From LMUY01 sp965199105 (GTDB taxonomy: Bacteria; Pseudomonadota; Alphaproteobacteria; Acetobacterales; Acetobacteraceae), in the NCBI GenBank assembly GCA_965199105.1, contig CBDAQO010000002.1, forward strand, positions 930,001 through 994,000: a stretch of DNA of 64,000 nucleotides. The letters run 5' to 3'. Shown one piece after another: positions 17,706-28,170 of the stretch. The position numbers and the translations under genes were made by a program. The notes beneath the pieces are model-generated. The model searched no databases. It was given only the letters and a program-made list of their open reading frames with translations, and was not told where the DNA came from. Within the stretch, counting starts at the first letter, position 1, and each line of letters opens with the position of its first letter.

Positions 17706-19078
17706 AGGGGCACCTCGTGTCAGATGCGACTTTGCAGCGCCGCGTCTTGGCAGCGACCGTTATCAGCTACGTCGTCGTGATCCTCGACACCTCTATCGTC
17801 AACGTCGCCCTGGAACGGATTGCGGACGCGTTCACAACTGGGATTGCGGGCCTACAATGGGTGGTGAACGCCTACACGCTTGCCTTTGCCAGCCTCTTGC
17901 TGACCGGGGGCGCCCTGGGCGACCGGCTGGGTGCACGCCGCGTCTACGTTGCGGGCCTGGCCGTCTTCACCCTTGCCTCGGCACTCTGTGGAGTTGCAAC
18001 CAGCTTGCCGGTTTTGACAACTGCCCGCCTCGTGCAAGGGGCAGGGGCTGCCATGCTGGTGCCGTGCTCGCTGAGCCTCATCAACCACGCCTACCCCGAT
18101 CCGGTGCAGCGGACCGGCGCAATCGGCCTATGGGCTGGCTTCGGCGGCGTTGCGATGGCAGCGGGTCCGTTGGCAGGGGGCGTGCTCATCCACCTGCTCG
18201 GCTGGCGCGGCATCTTCCTCGTCAACCTGCCGGTCGGCTTGGTGGGGCTGTGGCTGACGGCGCGGATCGGGACGGAGACGCCTTTGTTGCAGGGCCGGCA
18301 CCTGGATCTCATGGGACAAGCAGCGGCGATCATTGCACTTGGCCTGCCGGTCATGGCCCTGATCGAGGGACCGGCACTCGGCTGGGGGTCGCCCGTCATC
18401 ATCACGAGTCTTGCCGCAAGCGGCGTCGCCTGGGCCGTCTTCCTTTGGCTCGAAGCACGCCAAACGCAGCCGATGCTTCCGTTAACCTTCTTTCGAGGTC
18501 AGGTCTTCTCGGGTTCGACACTGGTGTCGATGGTGTCAGCATTCACCTTCTACGGCGTTGTCTTCGTGCTGAGCCTGTATCTGCAACGCATCCGGGGCTT
18601 CGCACCTTTGCAGGCCGGTTTCGCTTTCCTGCCGCTAACCGCTCTGGTGGCGGTGGGTAGCCTGGTTTCGGGCCGCCTCGTCCGGGCATACGGACCTCGC
18701 GTGAGCGTCAGCACCGCGTTCATTGTCTATGCAATGGGCTTCCTGGGGCTGCTTGCGGCTGTCCTGAATGAAGTCCTCTGGCCTGCTGCTCTGGCCATGC
18801 CGCTGATCGGCGCTGCCGCCGGCTTTGTTACTCCCGCTGCCACGGCCGCGATGATGGGTACGGTGGAAAAGGGTCAGGCAGGTATTGCGGCCGGAGTGAT
18901 GAACGCCGCTCGCCAGACCGGAGCCGCGTTGGGCGTCGCGATCTTCGGTGCCCTGGTTGCTGGGCGGGAGACGTTCGTATTGGGCTTCCTGGCCGCTTTG
19001 TGGACTGCCGCTGGCATGTCGCTGATTGCGGCGTTGATATGGTGGATTGCTCTCGCCAGCGACAAGCATCTGACATAG
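17702..19078 (+). CDS. MFS efflux transporter, DHA2 (EmrB/QacA) type
   Basis: 458 residues with about 14 hydrophobic segments. The DHA2 signatures are present: motif A-like GGALGDRLGARRVYVAG after TM2, DTSIVNVALERI in TM1 (motif D1), and the motif C region GAAMLVPCSLSLINHAYP. Such pumps export drugs by proton antiport. It starts at GTG 17702, overlapping the RidA-like stop codon, and is presumably controlled by the divergent ArsR-family regulator. Complete by length. Substrate not predictable. Confidence 0.88.
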   Translation: MKGHLVSDATLQRRVLAATVISYVVVILDTSIVNVALERIADAFTTGIAGLQWVVNAYTLAFASLLLTGGALGDRLGARRVYVAGLAVFTLASALCGVATSLPVLTTARLVQGAGAAMLVPCSLSLINHAYPDPVQRTGAIGLWAGFGGVAMAAGPLAGGVLIHLLGWRGIFLVNLPVGLVGLWLTARIGTETPLLQGRHLDLMGQAAAIIALGLPVMALIEGPALGWGSPVIITSLAASGVAWAVFLWLEARQTQPMLPLTFFRGQVFSGSTLVSMVSAFTFYGVVFVLSLYLQRIRGFAPLQAGFAFLPLTALVAVGSLVSGRLVRAYGPRVSVSTAFIVYAMGFLGLLAAVLNEVLWPAALAMPLIGAAAGFVTPAATAAMMGTVEKGQAGIAAGVMNAARQTGAALGVAIFGALVAGRETFVLGFLAALWTAAGMSLIAALIWWIALASDKHLT

Positions 19079-19108
19079 CTGATCCGTTATTGTAGCGGGT
19101 CCCGATCC

Positions 19109-20536
19109 CTAACGAAGGTCTTCCGTGCCATTGCTCCTCGAGCCCCGAACGATGCCGGCTAGCTCCCTGATGCATTCATCAACCCACCCAGGCTGAGCGG
19201 CGGCAAAACTTAGCCGCAGGAATGAGCCGGCGGGTTCTGCCGGATACCAGTGCCGGCCGGCACTGACGAGAATACCGCATGCGGAAGCACGCTGCTCCAC
19301 CGCGATGTCGGATACGTCGTCGGGCAACGCGCACCAAAGATGCAGTCCGCCTGCGGGGAGGGATGGTAAGCAGTTCGGACCTAAGTGGGTACGCAAGGCA
19401 GCCGCCATAGCATCGCGGCGTGTCCGCAGTGCAGCGCAGAGGGAACGGAGATGGCGTGGCCAGCCCGGCGCGGATACGAGCTGCAACGCGGTTTCTTGCA
19501 AAATGCCCGGCACGAAGAAATCGTCAACCAGCCTCGCCGCTCGCAGCCGTTCGAGTGCAGCACCCCGGGCGCAGATCGCGCCAACGCGCAGGCCGGGTGC
19601 GGCGCACTTCGTCAAGGACCGCACGTAGACGACGTGCCCGTCATGGTCCTCCGGTGCGAGCGGCGGCGGCGCGTTGCCCTCTAGGGCGAAATCCCGGGCC
19701 CAATCATCCTCAATCAAGAATGCGCCCGCCGCTGCCGTGGCGGCGATGACGCCGGCGCGCCGCTCGGGAGCCAGCACCGCCCCTGTAGGATTGGCATAGC
19801 TCGGCTGGCAATAGAATAGCTTTGCCCCTGTGCGATGGAAGGCGTCGGCCAAGTGATCGGGCCGCACGCCGCGCTGGTCGGTGGGCACCGGCACGATGCG
19901 AAGGCCTGCGGCCTGCGCTGCGGCGAGAGCGCCGACATACGTTGGGCTTTCCACAAGGATCGGGTCGCCAGGGGCCGCCAAAGCGCGGAATGCGGCAGCG
20001 TTTGCTGCCTGGGTGCCGGGGCAGATTGTCACCTCGTGCGGCTGGAATGCACCCGACGTTGCTGCCGCGAACCAGGCTCGTAGGGCCGGCAAGCCTTCGG
20101 CCGACATGCGGCCCCACACGCCCGGCCGGCGCAATGCGCGGCCGGACGATGCGGCAAGCAGGGCGGTCGGCTGCAGCTCCGCCGGAAGGTATCCAGCATT
20201 CAACGCCCTTGTCTGGCCGGTTGATGGGACAAGGCACAGGCTCTCCAACCCGCCCGCGGTCGCCCGGGCGGGGCCAAGGGCCAGGCTTTGCCAGGCCATG
20301 TCGGACGATTGCTCAAGCAAGCTGGGCCTCTCGGCGACGAAGGTGCCCTGCCCGGGTCGCGCCTCCACCACGCCCTCATGCGTCAGGTTGTCCAATGCTT
20401 GCTGCACGGTGACGGGGCTGACGTGCAGCTCGGTCATCACTGCCCGGACGGATGGCAGGCGGGAGCCCGGTGGCTGCGCCTGGGCGAGACTCCGCAGATG
20501 TTGTGTTACACGGGCCGTGCTGCTATCTGTTTTCAT
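19109..20536 (-). CDS. MocR/PdxR-type regulator (GntR HTH + aminotransferase-like domain)
   Basis: 475 residues. The GntR winged HTH is at about residues 8-70 (GSRLPSVRAVMTELHVSPVTVQQALDNLTHEGVVEARPGQGTF). The remaining 400 form a fold-type I PLP domain with Schiff-base lysine K310 (SLTK), D278 near the cofactor ring (IEDDWARDF), and a final Arg-bearing FLRLSF. MocR proteins bind PLP and regulate, commonly, amino-acid or vitamin B6 genes. It is divergent from a LysE-type exporter gene with 63 bp between; two direct repeats GTAACGC lie there. I infer that it controls exporter expression in response to an amino acid. Confidence 0.9.
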   Translation of the reverse strand: MKTDSSTARVTQHLRSLAQAQPPGSRLPSVRAVMTELHVSPVTVQQALDNLTHEGVVEARPGQGTFVAERPSLLEQSSDMAWQSLALGPARATAGGLESLCLVPSTGQTRALNAGYLPAELQPTALLAASSGRALRRPGVWGRMSAEGLPALRAWFAAATSGAFQPHEVTICPGTQAANAAAFRALAAPGDPILVESPTYVGALAAAQAAGLRIVPVPTDQRGVRPDHLADAFHRTGAKLFYCQPSYANPTGAVLAPERRAGVIAATAAAGAFLIEDDWARDFALEGNAPPPLAPEDHDGHVVYVRSLTKCAAPGLRVGAICARGAALERLRAARLVDDFFVPGILQETALQLVSAPGWPRHLRSLCAALRTRRDAMAAALRTHLGPNCLPSLPAGGLHLWCALPDDVSDIAVEQRASACGILVSAGRHWYPAEPAGSFLRLSFAAAQPGWVDECIRELAGIVRGSRSNGTEDLR

Positions 20537-20547
20537 GTCAGATCATA

Positions 20548-20577
20548 GTAACGCTATCCTAGCCATCCTTGTAACGC
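20548..20577. promoter_or_regulatory. Direct repeat GTAACGC ... GTAACGC, candidate MocR operator
   Basis: Identical 7-mers at 20548-20554 and 20571-20577, 23 bp start to start (about two helical turns), in the gap between the divergent MocR regulator and LysE exporter genes. MocR proteins are known to bind direct repeats; the assignment here is inferred from position. Confidence 0.45.
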
Positions 20578-20599
20578 AACGGCGTGATGGGAGGCCATC

Positions 20600-21196
20600 G
20601 TGACAGCGGAACTGCTCCTCGCATTTGCGGGATTTGCGTTCGTCAGTTCCGTCACACCCGGACCGAACAATGCGATGTTGCTGGCATCCGGGGTGAATTA
20701 CGGGTTCCGCCGCACCGTGCCCCATATCGCCGGCATCAGCCTGGGTTGCGTCGCCATGCTGATCCTGGTCGGCCTTGGACTGGGACGGGTATTCGCCGCC
20801 GTCCCGCAACTCTATCTCATCCTGCGCTACGCGGGCGCGGCTTACCTTCTCTGGTTGGCTTGGAAAATCGCCACCGCAGGGCCGATAACAGACCAAAAAG
20901 CTGCAAGCCGGCCCATGACGTTTTGGCAGGCCGCGGCATTCCAGTGGGTCAACCCGAAAGCATGGATCTTGGTGGTGGGCGCTGTGAGCACCTATGCACC
21001 GCGTGATGGCTTCGGGCGGAATGTCGCTGTGCTGGCGTTGCTGCTCGGCTTGGTCAACGCGCCCACCATCTGTATCTGGGCCGGATTTGGGACGGCAGTG
21101 CGGCCCCTGCTGGTTCATCCGGGCCGGGCCCGGACGTTCAACGTAACCATGGCCTTGCTGCTGATCCTCTCTCTTCTGCCGATGCTTGATCAATGA
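20600..21196 (+). CDS. LysE/RhtB family amino-acid exporter
   Basis: 198 residues, six predicted membrane segments. The family hallmark at the N-terminus is present (FVSSVTPGPNNAMLLASGVNYGFRRTVPHIAGISLG), as is RYAGAAYLLWLAWKI in the middle and FQWVNPKAWI later. Members export lysine, homoserine, threonine or related compounds. It starts at GTG 20600 with GGGAGG at 20587-20592. The divergent MocR regulator next to it is a common partner of such exporters. Intact. Confidence 0.9.
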   Translation: MTAELLLAFAGFAFVSSVTPGPNNAMLLASGVNYGFRRTVPHIAGISLGCVAMLILVGLGLGRVFAAVPQLYLILRYAGAAYLLWLAWKIATAGPITDQKAASRPMTFWQAAAFQWVNPKAWILVVGAVSTYAPRDGFGRNVAVLALLLGLVNAPTICIWAGFGTAVRPLLVHPGRARTFNVTMALLLILSLLPMLDQ

Positions 21197-21212
21197 ACAA
21201 CGAAATGCAGTG

Positions 21213-21655
21213 ATGGAGTACGATCAATGGTGTGTTCGCCTCGAAGCTGATCCCAATTCAGCGCTTCGAACCAAGATACCCGCTCCGCTTGATGCTCATG
21301 ACGAGAGTGCCGGAGGTCCCGCCATTGGGGCTTGCTGGCCGTGACTGTCAGTGATGTGAGCGGCGACAATGTAGGTGGCTTGTGGGGTCGTGCGGGTTAC
21401 GGCTTCCGCTTCGTCAAGCTCCTCGCCCTTGGTCCCGCAAGAGAAGCCGGCCTCGCCAGGGAGGTCATGGCGTTGGCGGAGGCCGAGGCGAAGCGGCGCG
21501 GACTGTTGGGGATGTGGCTCGACACCTGGACGTTCCAGGCACCCGGCTTCTATCCCAAGTTGGGCTTTGTCGGATGTGGCCGTATCACCGAATACCCGCC
21601 CGGCCATGACCGGATTTTCTACGTCAAGCGGTTCCAGCCAGAGGTGGCAATTTGA
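21213..21655 (+). pseudogene. Frameshifted GNAT acetyltransferase
   Basis: From ATG 21213 the frame reads MEYDQWCVRLEADPNSALRT and on to GGPAIGACWP before a stop; the frame beginning near 21332 then carries LLAVTVSDVSGDNVGGLWGRAGYGFRF and the acetyl-CoA binding region through FYPKLGFVGCGRI to 21655. Together they make one ordinary GNAT of about 147 residues. The break is a 1-nt loss close to a GGGG run at 21328-21331. The stop overlaps the TTG of the next gene (TTGA), so it was the first gene of a two-gene unit. A sequencing error is an alternative to true inactivation. Confidence 0.75.
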
Positions 21656-22080
21656 CAATAGCGACGGTGAGAAAGGGTGGGTGCTTGTGCGGCGCCGTGC
21701 GGTATGGCGTCGAGGGTGAGCCTGAAGCCGCCGGTATCTGCCATTGTACGACCTGTCGCCGCGCGGGATCGGCACCGACGCTGCCATTCGCCGTGTTCCC
21801 TGTCGATCGCTTCACCGTCACGGAAGGCCAACTGGCCGAATTCAAATCCTCGCCTGATGTCACGCGGGCCTTTTGCGCCAGGTGCGGCTCGCCGTTGACC
21901 TATCAAACCGCAAAGGCTCCTAATCGTATCGACATCATGATCTGCAGCCTTGATGACCCAAGCTCTCTCATGCCAACCCACCATGTATGGTTACAAGAGA
22001 AAGTTCGCTGGGACCGAGTTTCAGACGATCTACCTAGCTTTTTGACCTCGCGGGCTGATGACCGACGGTCAGGGTCATAG
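21652..22080 (+). CDS. GFA family (Mss4-like) protein
   Basis: 142 residues with the GFA cysteine sets CLCGAVRYG, CHCTTCRRAG and FCARCGSPL, then the HHVWLQEKVRWDRV tail typical of this family. Start at TTG 21652, which overlaps the stop of the GNAT gene; ATG starts in this frame would cut into the first zinc motif. Zinc binding is secure, the reaction is not. Paralogue-like to the GFA gene at 15248-15652, but the two sequences are not close copies. Confidence 0.82.
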   Translation: MTIATVRKGGCLCGAVRYGVEGEPEAAGICHCTTCRRAGSAPTLPFAVFPVDRFTVTEGQLAEFKSSPDVTRAFCARCGSPLTYQTAKAPNRIDIMICSLDDPSSLMPTHHVWLQEKVRWDRVSDDLPSFLTSRADDRRSGS

Positions 22081-22209
22081 CGGTCGTATTCTCCTGACGA
22101 TGTCCGGGTCTTGCTGGACGGGTGCACCTTGGTGGCAGCTCGCACCATTTCGGGCCATCGTAACGCCTCTCCGGTCAATCGAAGCATCCGGACAATGGAA
22201 AGGTAAAGC

Positions 22210-22557
22210 ATGAGCGTCAATCTGGCCGAGAAGCTGTCGTGCTTCTCCGAGCATTGGTCGCCCAAGATCGTCGCCCTGTTCAACGGGCACGACGTCATGG
22301 TGGTGAAGGTCAAGGGCGAGTTCGTGTGGCATGCGCACCCGGACACGGATGATCTGTTCCTGGTGCTGTCGGGCCGGCTGACGATCCGACTGCGGGACGG
22401 CGATGTTCATCTCGGGCCCGGCGAACTGCACGTGGTCCCGCGCGGTGTGGAGCATTGTCCGGTGGCCGAGGAGGAAACGGCGCTTCTGTTGATTGAGCCA
22501 CGGGGAACTCCGAATACAGGCGACTTGGCCACGGCCGCTATGAAGCAGGCGATCTGA
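22210..22557 (+). CDS. Cupin domain protein
   Basis: 115 residues forming a single cupin barrel. The metal-binding motif is visible: GEFVWHAHPDTDDLFLVLSGRLTI (motif 1, HxH...E-like) and GPGELHVVPRGVEHCPVAEE (motif 2). The RBS GGAAAGG lies nine bases upstream of ATG 22210. The substrate and partner are unknown; it stands alone, 130 bp downstream of the GFA gene. Confidence 0.85.
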   Translation: MSVNLAEKLSCFSEHWSPKIVALFNGHDVMVVKVKGEFVWHAHPDTDDLFLVLSGRLTIRLRDGDVHLGPGELHVVPRGVEHCPVAEEETALLLIEPRGTPNTGDLATAAMKQAI

Positions 22558-22672
22558 CCGAACCCTCAATAGACAAACGACCAGGAACTGGAGATCGGTT
22601 TGTCCCCTCCGCTAATTGAACCGTTGACGGACACAGGGCCATGACAGTCTCCGCGGTTGCTACCGGAACCCC

Positions 22673-23245
22673 TCACTTGGCGCTGGTCCCGACGCCGCAA
22701 CCCGCAGCCCGCGTGGTGTCGCCAGCGGCGAGCTCACGCGCACGGGCGACGAACTTCTCCCCGCTGAACGCCCCGATCACGTGACCGAAGACCTTCAGCA
22801 GGCCGCGGAGCTGGTTGGCAACGTCCTTGCGCATGCCGACCAGCTTGGCCCGAGCTGCTAGCAGCCCGCGAATACGATGGCTGTGCTCGCTTTTGACCGC
22901 CACCTCACGATAACAGCCCGTGCGCACGATCTGCGCCAGGCCGACTGCGTCGTTGGTGTCGGTCTTGTTCAGCTGCATCGCCAATGCTGCCTTGGCGTGG
23001 CGGGCATCGACGCAGACGACCGGCAGACCAAGAGCGGTCAAGCTACGGTAGTGCCAGGCGGACATTGGACCAGTCTCGAGCGCGATCCTCGTTGCATGCG
23101 AAGCGTGGCGCCGGACCGCTACGGCCATCGCCTCTGGGGTGGAGGCGCACTTGCCCTGCCACACCACCTTACCGACACCATCCACCACGCATATCGCCGT
23201 TTCGGACTGCGACACGTCAAACCCGACGAATTGTTCCTGCACCAT
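22673..23245 (-). pseudogene. IS110-family transposase, C-terminally truncated
   Basis: 190 codons match the N-terminal DEDD (RuvC-like) half of IS110 transposases: VGFDVSQSETAICVVD with the first Asp, ALETGPMSAWHYRSL with the Glu, DARHAKAALAMQLNKTDTNDAVGLAQIVRTG with the two later Asps. Complete proteins are about 330-400 residues with a C-terminal Transposase_20 serine region, absent here: the frame ends after AAGCGVGTSAK. It is therefore a remnant, sitting 96 bp after the stop of the DUF4011 helicase gene. Confidence 0.87.
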
Positions 23246-23341
23246 GACCGCCTCCGCCTACCCGGCAGCCCTGTGCTACCGCGTCCAGCAGGCTAAACGG
23301 TCCCGCCGACGATCACGCCACGTTCTATGGCGTGACCCCGA

Positions 23342-26300
23342 TCAGGTCCTTGCGGCCGAAAGTGCCGTCAGGCAGCGGTTCCGCGCCGTCTCACGCAACC
23401 GCTGCAGGCCGCAAGCGTCCCGCATCGCCGTCAAGGTGGCCTCCTCCGTCATGCCGGGTGTCATGTGGAGCCTGGCCAGCGCGATCAATTCGGCCATCGG
23501 CATCTCCGCAGGATCGGCGGTCCGGCCGGTGGCGGGGGCGCGGAACGCATCCCAGCAAGCGGGATCGACGCCCAATGGCCAGACGAAGCGGCCGATGTCC
23601 TCCGTCGTAACGGCGGCGGCGGGCGGCAAGCTCGCCATCACACGATCCCTAATCTCGCGGCCAGCCCGGCCGAAGCCGTGCAGGCGTGCAACGGCCTGGA
23701 CCAACCGGTCCTCGCGCGACGGCCCCTGCTCCCGCAACAGTCCTGCGATGATCGCGCCCAGGCGATCCCGGTAGGCCGGATCGTAAAACAGCGCCGGTTC
23801 TGGGGCCGAGCCTGCTACGTCGCGGGACATGGTATCGGCTTCCTGGGGCGGCAACACCGTCCCGCCGTCGCCCGGCGCCTCGGTTCCATCAACCGGCAGG
23901 TCGCCCGTGTCAGGCGGTACGCGTGGCGCCTCGGACCTTGCGGCCCGCTCGGCGCGTGCCGTCTCCAGCGCCTCGCCGAGCTGTCCGTGCAGCCTGTCCG
24001 CTTCCCGTGCGGCGTTGGTCCACCAGTCGGTCGACCAGATCCGCAGGATGCGCCAGCCCAGGGCCTCAAGCACATGCTGCCGCAACCGGTCACGGTCCCG
24101 CGCCGTGGCGGCCCGGTGGTAGGTGGCGCCGTCGCACTCCACGCCGGCAAGGTAGCTGCCGGGCGCATCCGGATCGACGATCCCGAGGTCGACTCGGAAG
24201 CCAGATACGCCGACCTGCGGGTGCGCCGTCCATCCCAGCCGCCGCAGCCGTTCCGCCACCTCGGCCTCAAACGGGCTCTCGAAATCACCCACTGAACCCC
24301 GATCGGAGGTGGCGAACGACCGCGCCCCATGCTCGGCGAAGGACAGGAACTGCTTGAGGTGGCGAACCCCGACGGCACCGGTCCGTGACAGGTCCAACTG
24401 CTCCGCCCGTACGCTGCCGAACACCACGAGTCGCTCGCGCGCCCGGGTCACGGCGACGTTCAACCGGCGCTCGCCGCCCGACAGGTTGAGGGGTCCGAAA
24501 TTCAGCGCGATGCGCCCCGTCGCATCCGGGCCGTAGGTGAGCGAGAACAGCATGACGTCGCGCTCCTCGCCCTGGATGCCTTCGAGGTTCTTCACCAGCA
24601 CGGGCTCGGCCGCCTCGTCTGCGAAGTGCCGCTCGAGTGCCGGATCGTCCCGCCGCGCCCTATCGAGCAGGTCCTCGATCAATCCCTGCTGCTCAGCGTT
24701 GAACGTGACGATGCCCAGCGACCGGGCTTCGGGTGCGCGCAGGATGGCCAGTGCCTCGGCGACCACGGCCCTGGCCTCGCGCTCGTTGGTGCGCGCGCCA
24801 CCCCGGGCATAGACGCCGTCTGCCACGTAGCGGAACGACACCGCGTCGTCTCGCGTGACAGGGGAGGGGAAGGTGACTAGGCGGCCGCCGTAATAGACCT
24901 GGTTCGAGAATGCGATCAGGCTCTCGTGCCGGCTGCGGTAGTGCCAGGTCAGTTCGACGTTCTGGATGCCGGCGCCTAGGCACTCGTCGAGGATGGAGTC
25001 CAGGTCGTGCGTCTCCACCTCCACCGCTGCGCCATCCTCCTCTCCGCTGCGCCGTTCGAAGAAGCTGGTCGGCGGCAGCTGCCGCGGGTCACCCACCACG
25101 ATAACCTGGCGCCCGCGCCCGACCGCCCCGATAGCGTCCCAGGTCGTGATCTGCGAGGCCTCGTCGAAGATCACGAGGTCGAACGGCTCCGCGTCAGCCG
25201 GCAGGTACTGCGCCACGGAGAGTGGGCTCATCATCAGGCAGGGCGTCAGCCGGCGCAGCGCCTTCGGCATGCGCGAGGCCAACTGGCGAACCGGCAAGTG
25301 GCGCTGGCGTTTGGCGAGCTCGCGAGTGAGCACCGCGTATTCGGGGTCCGCGTGGCGCTGCACGGCGTTCGGGATGCCCGCGGCGATGCGGGCACGGGCG
25401 ACACGGCTGGACAGCTCCAGCATGCGCGCGTCCAGGAGGCGGAAGCGCTCGATCCGCGTCTCGTGCCGGGCCGCGACGAAGCCGCGCAACCTGGGCGCCG
25501 CATCGACGGCGAGGTCGATCCACCACCGGGCATAGTTCGCCTCCAGGGCGTGAACCGCATCGCCCGGCCCGACGATGCCGTCCTCCATGGCACGGATCAC
25601 CGGCCCCAAGCCTTGCGCCTCGGCCGACTGCGACACCCCGCGCCAGGCGCACCACTCCTGGATTGACCGGGCGGCGGAGGACCACCCGGTCAGGTGCTGC
25701 GACACCGCGCCCAGCCAGTCCGTCCGGTCCTCGGGCACAAGGCGCGCGACCGGGCTGCCAGCAAGCGCCGCCACGGTCTGTAGCGCCGCCTCCGCTGCCG
25801 CCCAGGAATCCGTCAGAGCAGCCAGGGCGGCCCCGGCCGAGCCGGACGGCGCCAGGAGGTCGGCCGCCTCGCCGACCAACTGACGGATGAGGGCCCGCAG
25901 CGCGGCCAAGTCCGCCGCGTCCTGCGTGCACGAAGCCGTTGCCGACCGCACGCGCCGGCCCCACTCCTGGGCTGTCTGCATCCGCATGAAGTCCGTATCG
26001 ATCCCGCGCCAGGCCCGGCCCAGCGCCGCCGTGTGCGGGGTGGCCGCGACGGAGGCGTCGATCGCCTGGATCTCCAGCAGGCGATCAAGGTCGGGACCGC
26101 AATCCTCGGGCACCGGGCCGTCCGCCTCGGACGCGAGCCGCTTGCGCACCGCCCGTTGCGCCATGCTCCGCGGCAGCGCCCACTTCTCGCCGGCCGCGCG
26201 CCAGTCGGACCGCAGCGCCGCCAGAGGCAGGGCGTATACGCCGGGTCGCCATGATCCCGTGAGCGCCTGGCGTATCTCGCGATGCCGGCTTGCCTGGGTG

Positions 26301-26657
26301 GCCACTGCCTGGACCGCCTCGTGCAGGTCCGCGGCGTCCTCGGACAGCGCCCATGCCGCCTCCGGGCCGATCGGGTCGGTCAACAGGCCCGCCAGCGACA
26401 CCAATCGCTGCAGGGCCGGCCGCGACCTGATGTAGTCGCCGAGCTTGAGCGTCCGGCAGGCCGCGCCGACCGCATGTTCCAACTCGTCCAGCCGCATGGC
26501 CGCGTGCCGCGCCGCTTCCAGCAGGCGGGTCTGCCAAACGGGCGACCACTCCGCCTGCTCGATGCCCGCCAGTGTCGGCCCGCGCACGGCGTCGCCGGCC
26601 CGGCGCAGCACCTCCCTCGCCTCCTCGACGGCTTCGACCAGCCGCCGCCAGTCCCCT
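23342..26657 (-). pseudogene. C-terminal part of DUF4011 helicase-endonuclease-DUF3320 gene (split by IS1182)
   Basis: About 1,105 codons to the stop at 23342, lacking a start because the gene was cut at 26654-26657 by IS1182 copy 2. It carries the second half of an SF1 helicase: FDLVIFDEASQITTWDAIG (Walker B/motif II), VIVVGDPRQLPPTSFF (motif III), and VTRARERLVVFGS (motif VI). Then comes a Vsr/MTES_1575-type nuclease domain (FESPFEAEVAERLRRLGW, FRVDLGIVDP, GVECDGATYH) and a DUF3320 region up to the stop. No RBS or start is available inside, so the product is probably not made. Removing the 1,513-bp element plus one 4-bp repeat fuses this frame exactly to the upstream half at 28175-30789. 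Confidence 0.9.
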
Positions 26658-28170
26658 GAGGCTGTTGAAGAAGTCGGCTTTCCGGCCGGAACGTCTGTAG
26701 TCAGCAGCCGATGCGGGGGTGGCTCAGGGCGCAAGCTGCCCTCCCGTTCAGGCGGGCGTGGGCTTTCTGGTGAGCAGGATTAGGTTCTGGGCGGCGGCGG
26801 CCATCGTGAACTCCTCGGCGGCACCGCGTAGCCCGCGCAGTTTGAGCCGTCGCAGCCCCATGTTGCGCTTGAGTTGGCCGAAGAGACGCTCGACCCGCTT
26901 TCGGAGGCGACGGGAGCGGGCAAAAGCGGGCGTGCCTTCAAGATCGCGGACCCGATCGCGCACAGCCTCGTCAGCCATTCTCAGCACGCGCCTCGTGGGC
27001 GCGTCGGTACACTCCCGCTTTCGCGGGCAGGCGCCGCAGGTGTTGGGCGACCCGCTGTAGCGATGCGTGCGGGTTCGACGCTCGTAGCCGCGGTGGCGGA
27101 GTTGATGCCCCTCGGGGCAGGTATAGGCGTCTGCGATCTCGTCATAGGTGAAGGCCGAGCGGGGGAGCTTTCCCTGCGTCAGCGCCGTGCGGTCGAGCAA
27201 CGGCACATGCGGCTCGATGCCGCGTTCGAACAGCCAACGCAGCAGGCCTGCGCTGCCATACGCTTTGTCGGCGGCGAGGCGTTCGGGGTGGAAACCAAAC
27301 CGGTCCGCGGCGCGGCTGATCAACGTTCGCGTTGCCGCCACCTCGGCGCCTAGGCGCGCGGGCGTAGCCTCGACGTCCAGGATGACGCTTGTTTCGCTGT
27401 CGATCAGGTAGTTCGTGGCGTAGCTGAACTGCCCCGGGCCATGCTTGATCGACCAGGCGGCCTGCGGATCAATGGGCGACGTGTATTTGGGCGGCGCTGG
27501 CTCGCGCTCGTCCGGAGCGGCTGGCAGGGCGGCATCGAGGGCCGCGAGATACTCGCGCACAGGCCGGGCCTGGCGCTCCTGCTCGTCCCAGGCGTCAGCA
27601 TCCGCCGCGCCGGTGAACTTGCGCTCGCTGCCGGCGTCGGCCTCGATCGTGCTCGCGTCGATCGCAGTGTCGCGGCCGGGTGTCAGCCCGGCCTTGGCAC
27701 AAGCGCGCACGACCTCCTCGAACAGCAGGCGATGCAGGTCGCCGTCGCGGAAGCGCCCATGGCGGTTTTTGGAAAACGTCGAGTGGTCGGGCACGCAACC
27801 GTCCAGCCCCAGGCGGCAGAACCAGCGGTAGGCGAGGTTGAGGTGGACCTCATCGCAAAGCCGCCGTTCGGAGCGGATGCCATGCAGATAGCCGATGAGC
27901 AGCATGCGCATCATCAGCTCGGGATCGACCGACGGCCGTCCGGTGGAGCTGTAGTATGGTGCGAGAGCCCGCCGGACGAAGCCGAAGTCGAGCACCGCGT
28001 CGACGCGGCGGAGCAGGTGATTGGCGGGCACGTGGTCCTCAAGCCGGAAACCGAAGAACAGCGGCTCTTGCCCCAACAGCTTGCCCATCATCGTCGTGAT
28101 CTCCGGTCCAGTCATAACCAAACCGAATCACGCGCCAAACCCGCCCGCAAGCGAGTTTTTCAACAGCCTC
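26658..28170 (-). mobile_element. IS1182-family insertion sequence, copy 2 (complete, inverted)
   Basis: 1,513 bp, the same length as copy 1 but in the opposite orientation, bounded by the same ends GAGGCTGTTGAAGAAG... and ...TTTTTCAACAGCCTC. Target duplication CCCT at 26654-26657 and 28171-28174. It splits a 5,931-bp helicase gene. The perfect 4-bp repeat and intact ends show a simple insertion without rearrangement. Confidence 0.95.
26748..28115 (-). CDS. IS1182-family transposase (copy 2)
   Basis: 455 residues from ATG 28115 (TTG 28121 possible), the same protein sequence as in copy 1. DDE core, DUF772-type N-terminus and the Cys cluster are all present. Transcription runs in the same direction as the interrupted helicase gene, so readthrough from that promoter could raise transposase expression. 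Confidence 0.93.
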   Translation of the reverse strand: MTGPEITTMMGKLLGQEPLFFGFRLEDHVPANHLLRRVDAVLDFGFVRRALAPYYSSTGRPSVDPELMMRMLLIGYLHGIRSERRLCDEVHLNLAYRWFCRLGLDGCVPDHSTFSKNRHGRFRDGDLHRLLFEEVVRACAKAGLTPGRDTAIDASTIEADAGSERKFTGAADADAWDEQERQARPVREYLAALDAALPAAPDEREPAPPKYTSPIDPQAAWSIKHGPGQFSYATNYLIDSETSVILDVEATPARLGAEVAATRTLISRAADRFGFHPERLAADKAYGSAGLLRWLFERGIEPHVPLLDRTALTQGKLPRSAFTYDEIADAYTCPEGHQLRHRGYERRTRTHRYSGSPNTCGACPRKRECTDAPTRRVLRMADEAVRDRVRDLEGTPAFARSRRLRKRVERLFGQLKRNMGLRRLKLRGLRGAAEEFTMAAAAQNLILLTRKPTPA

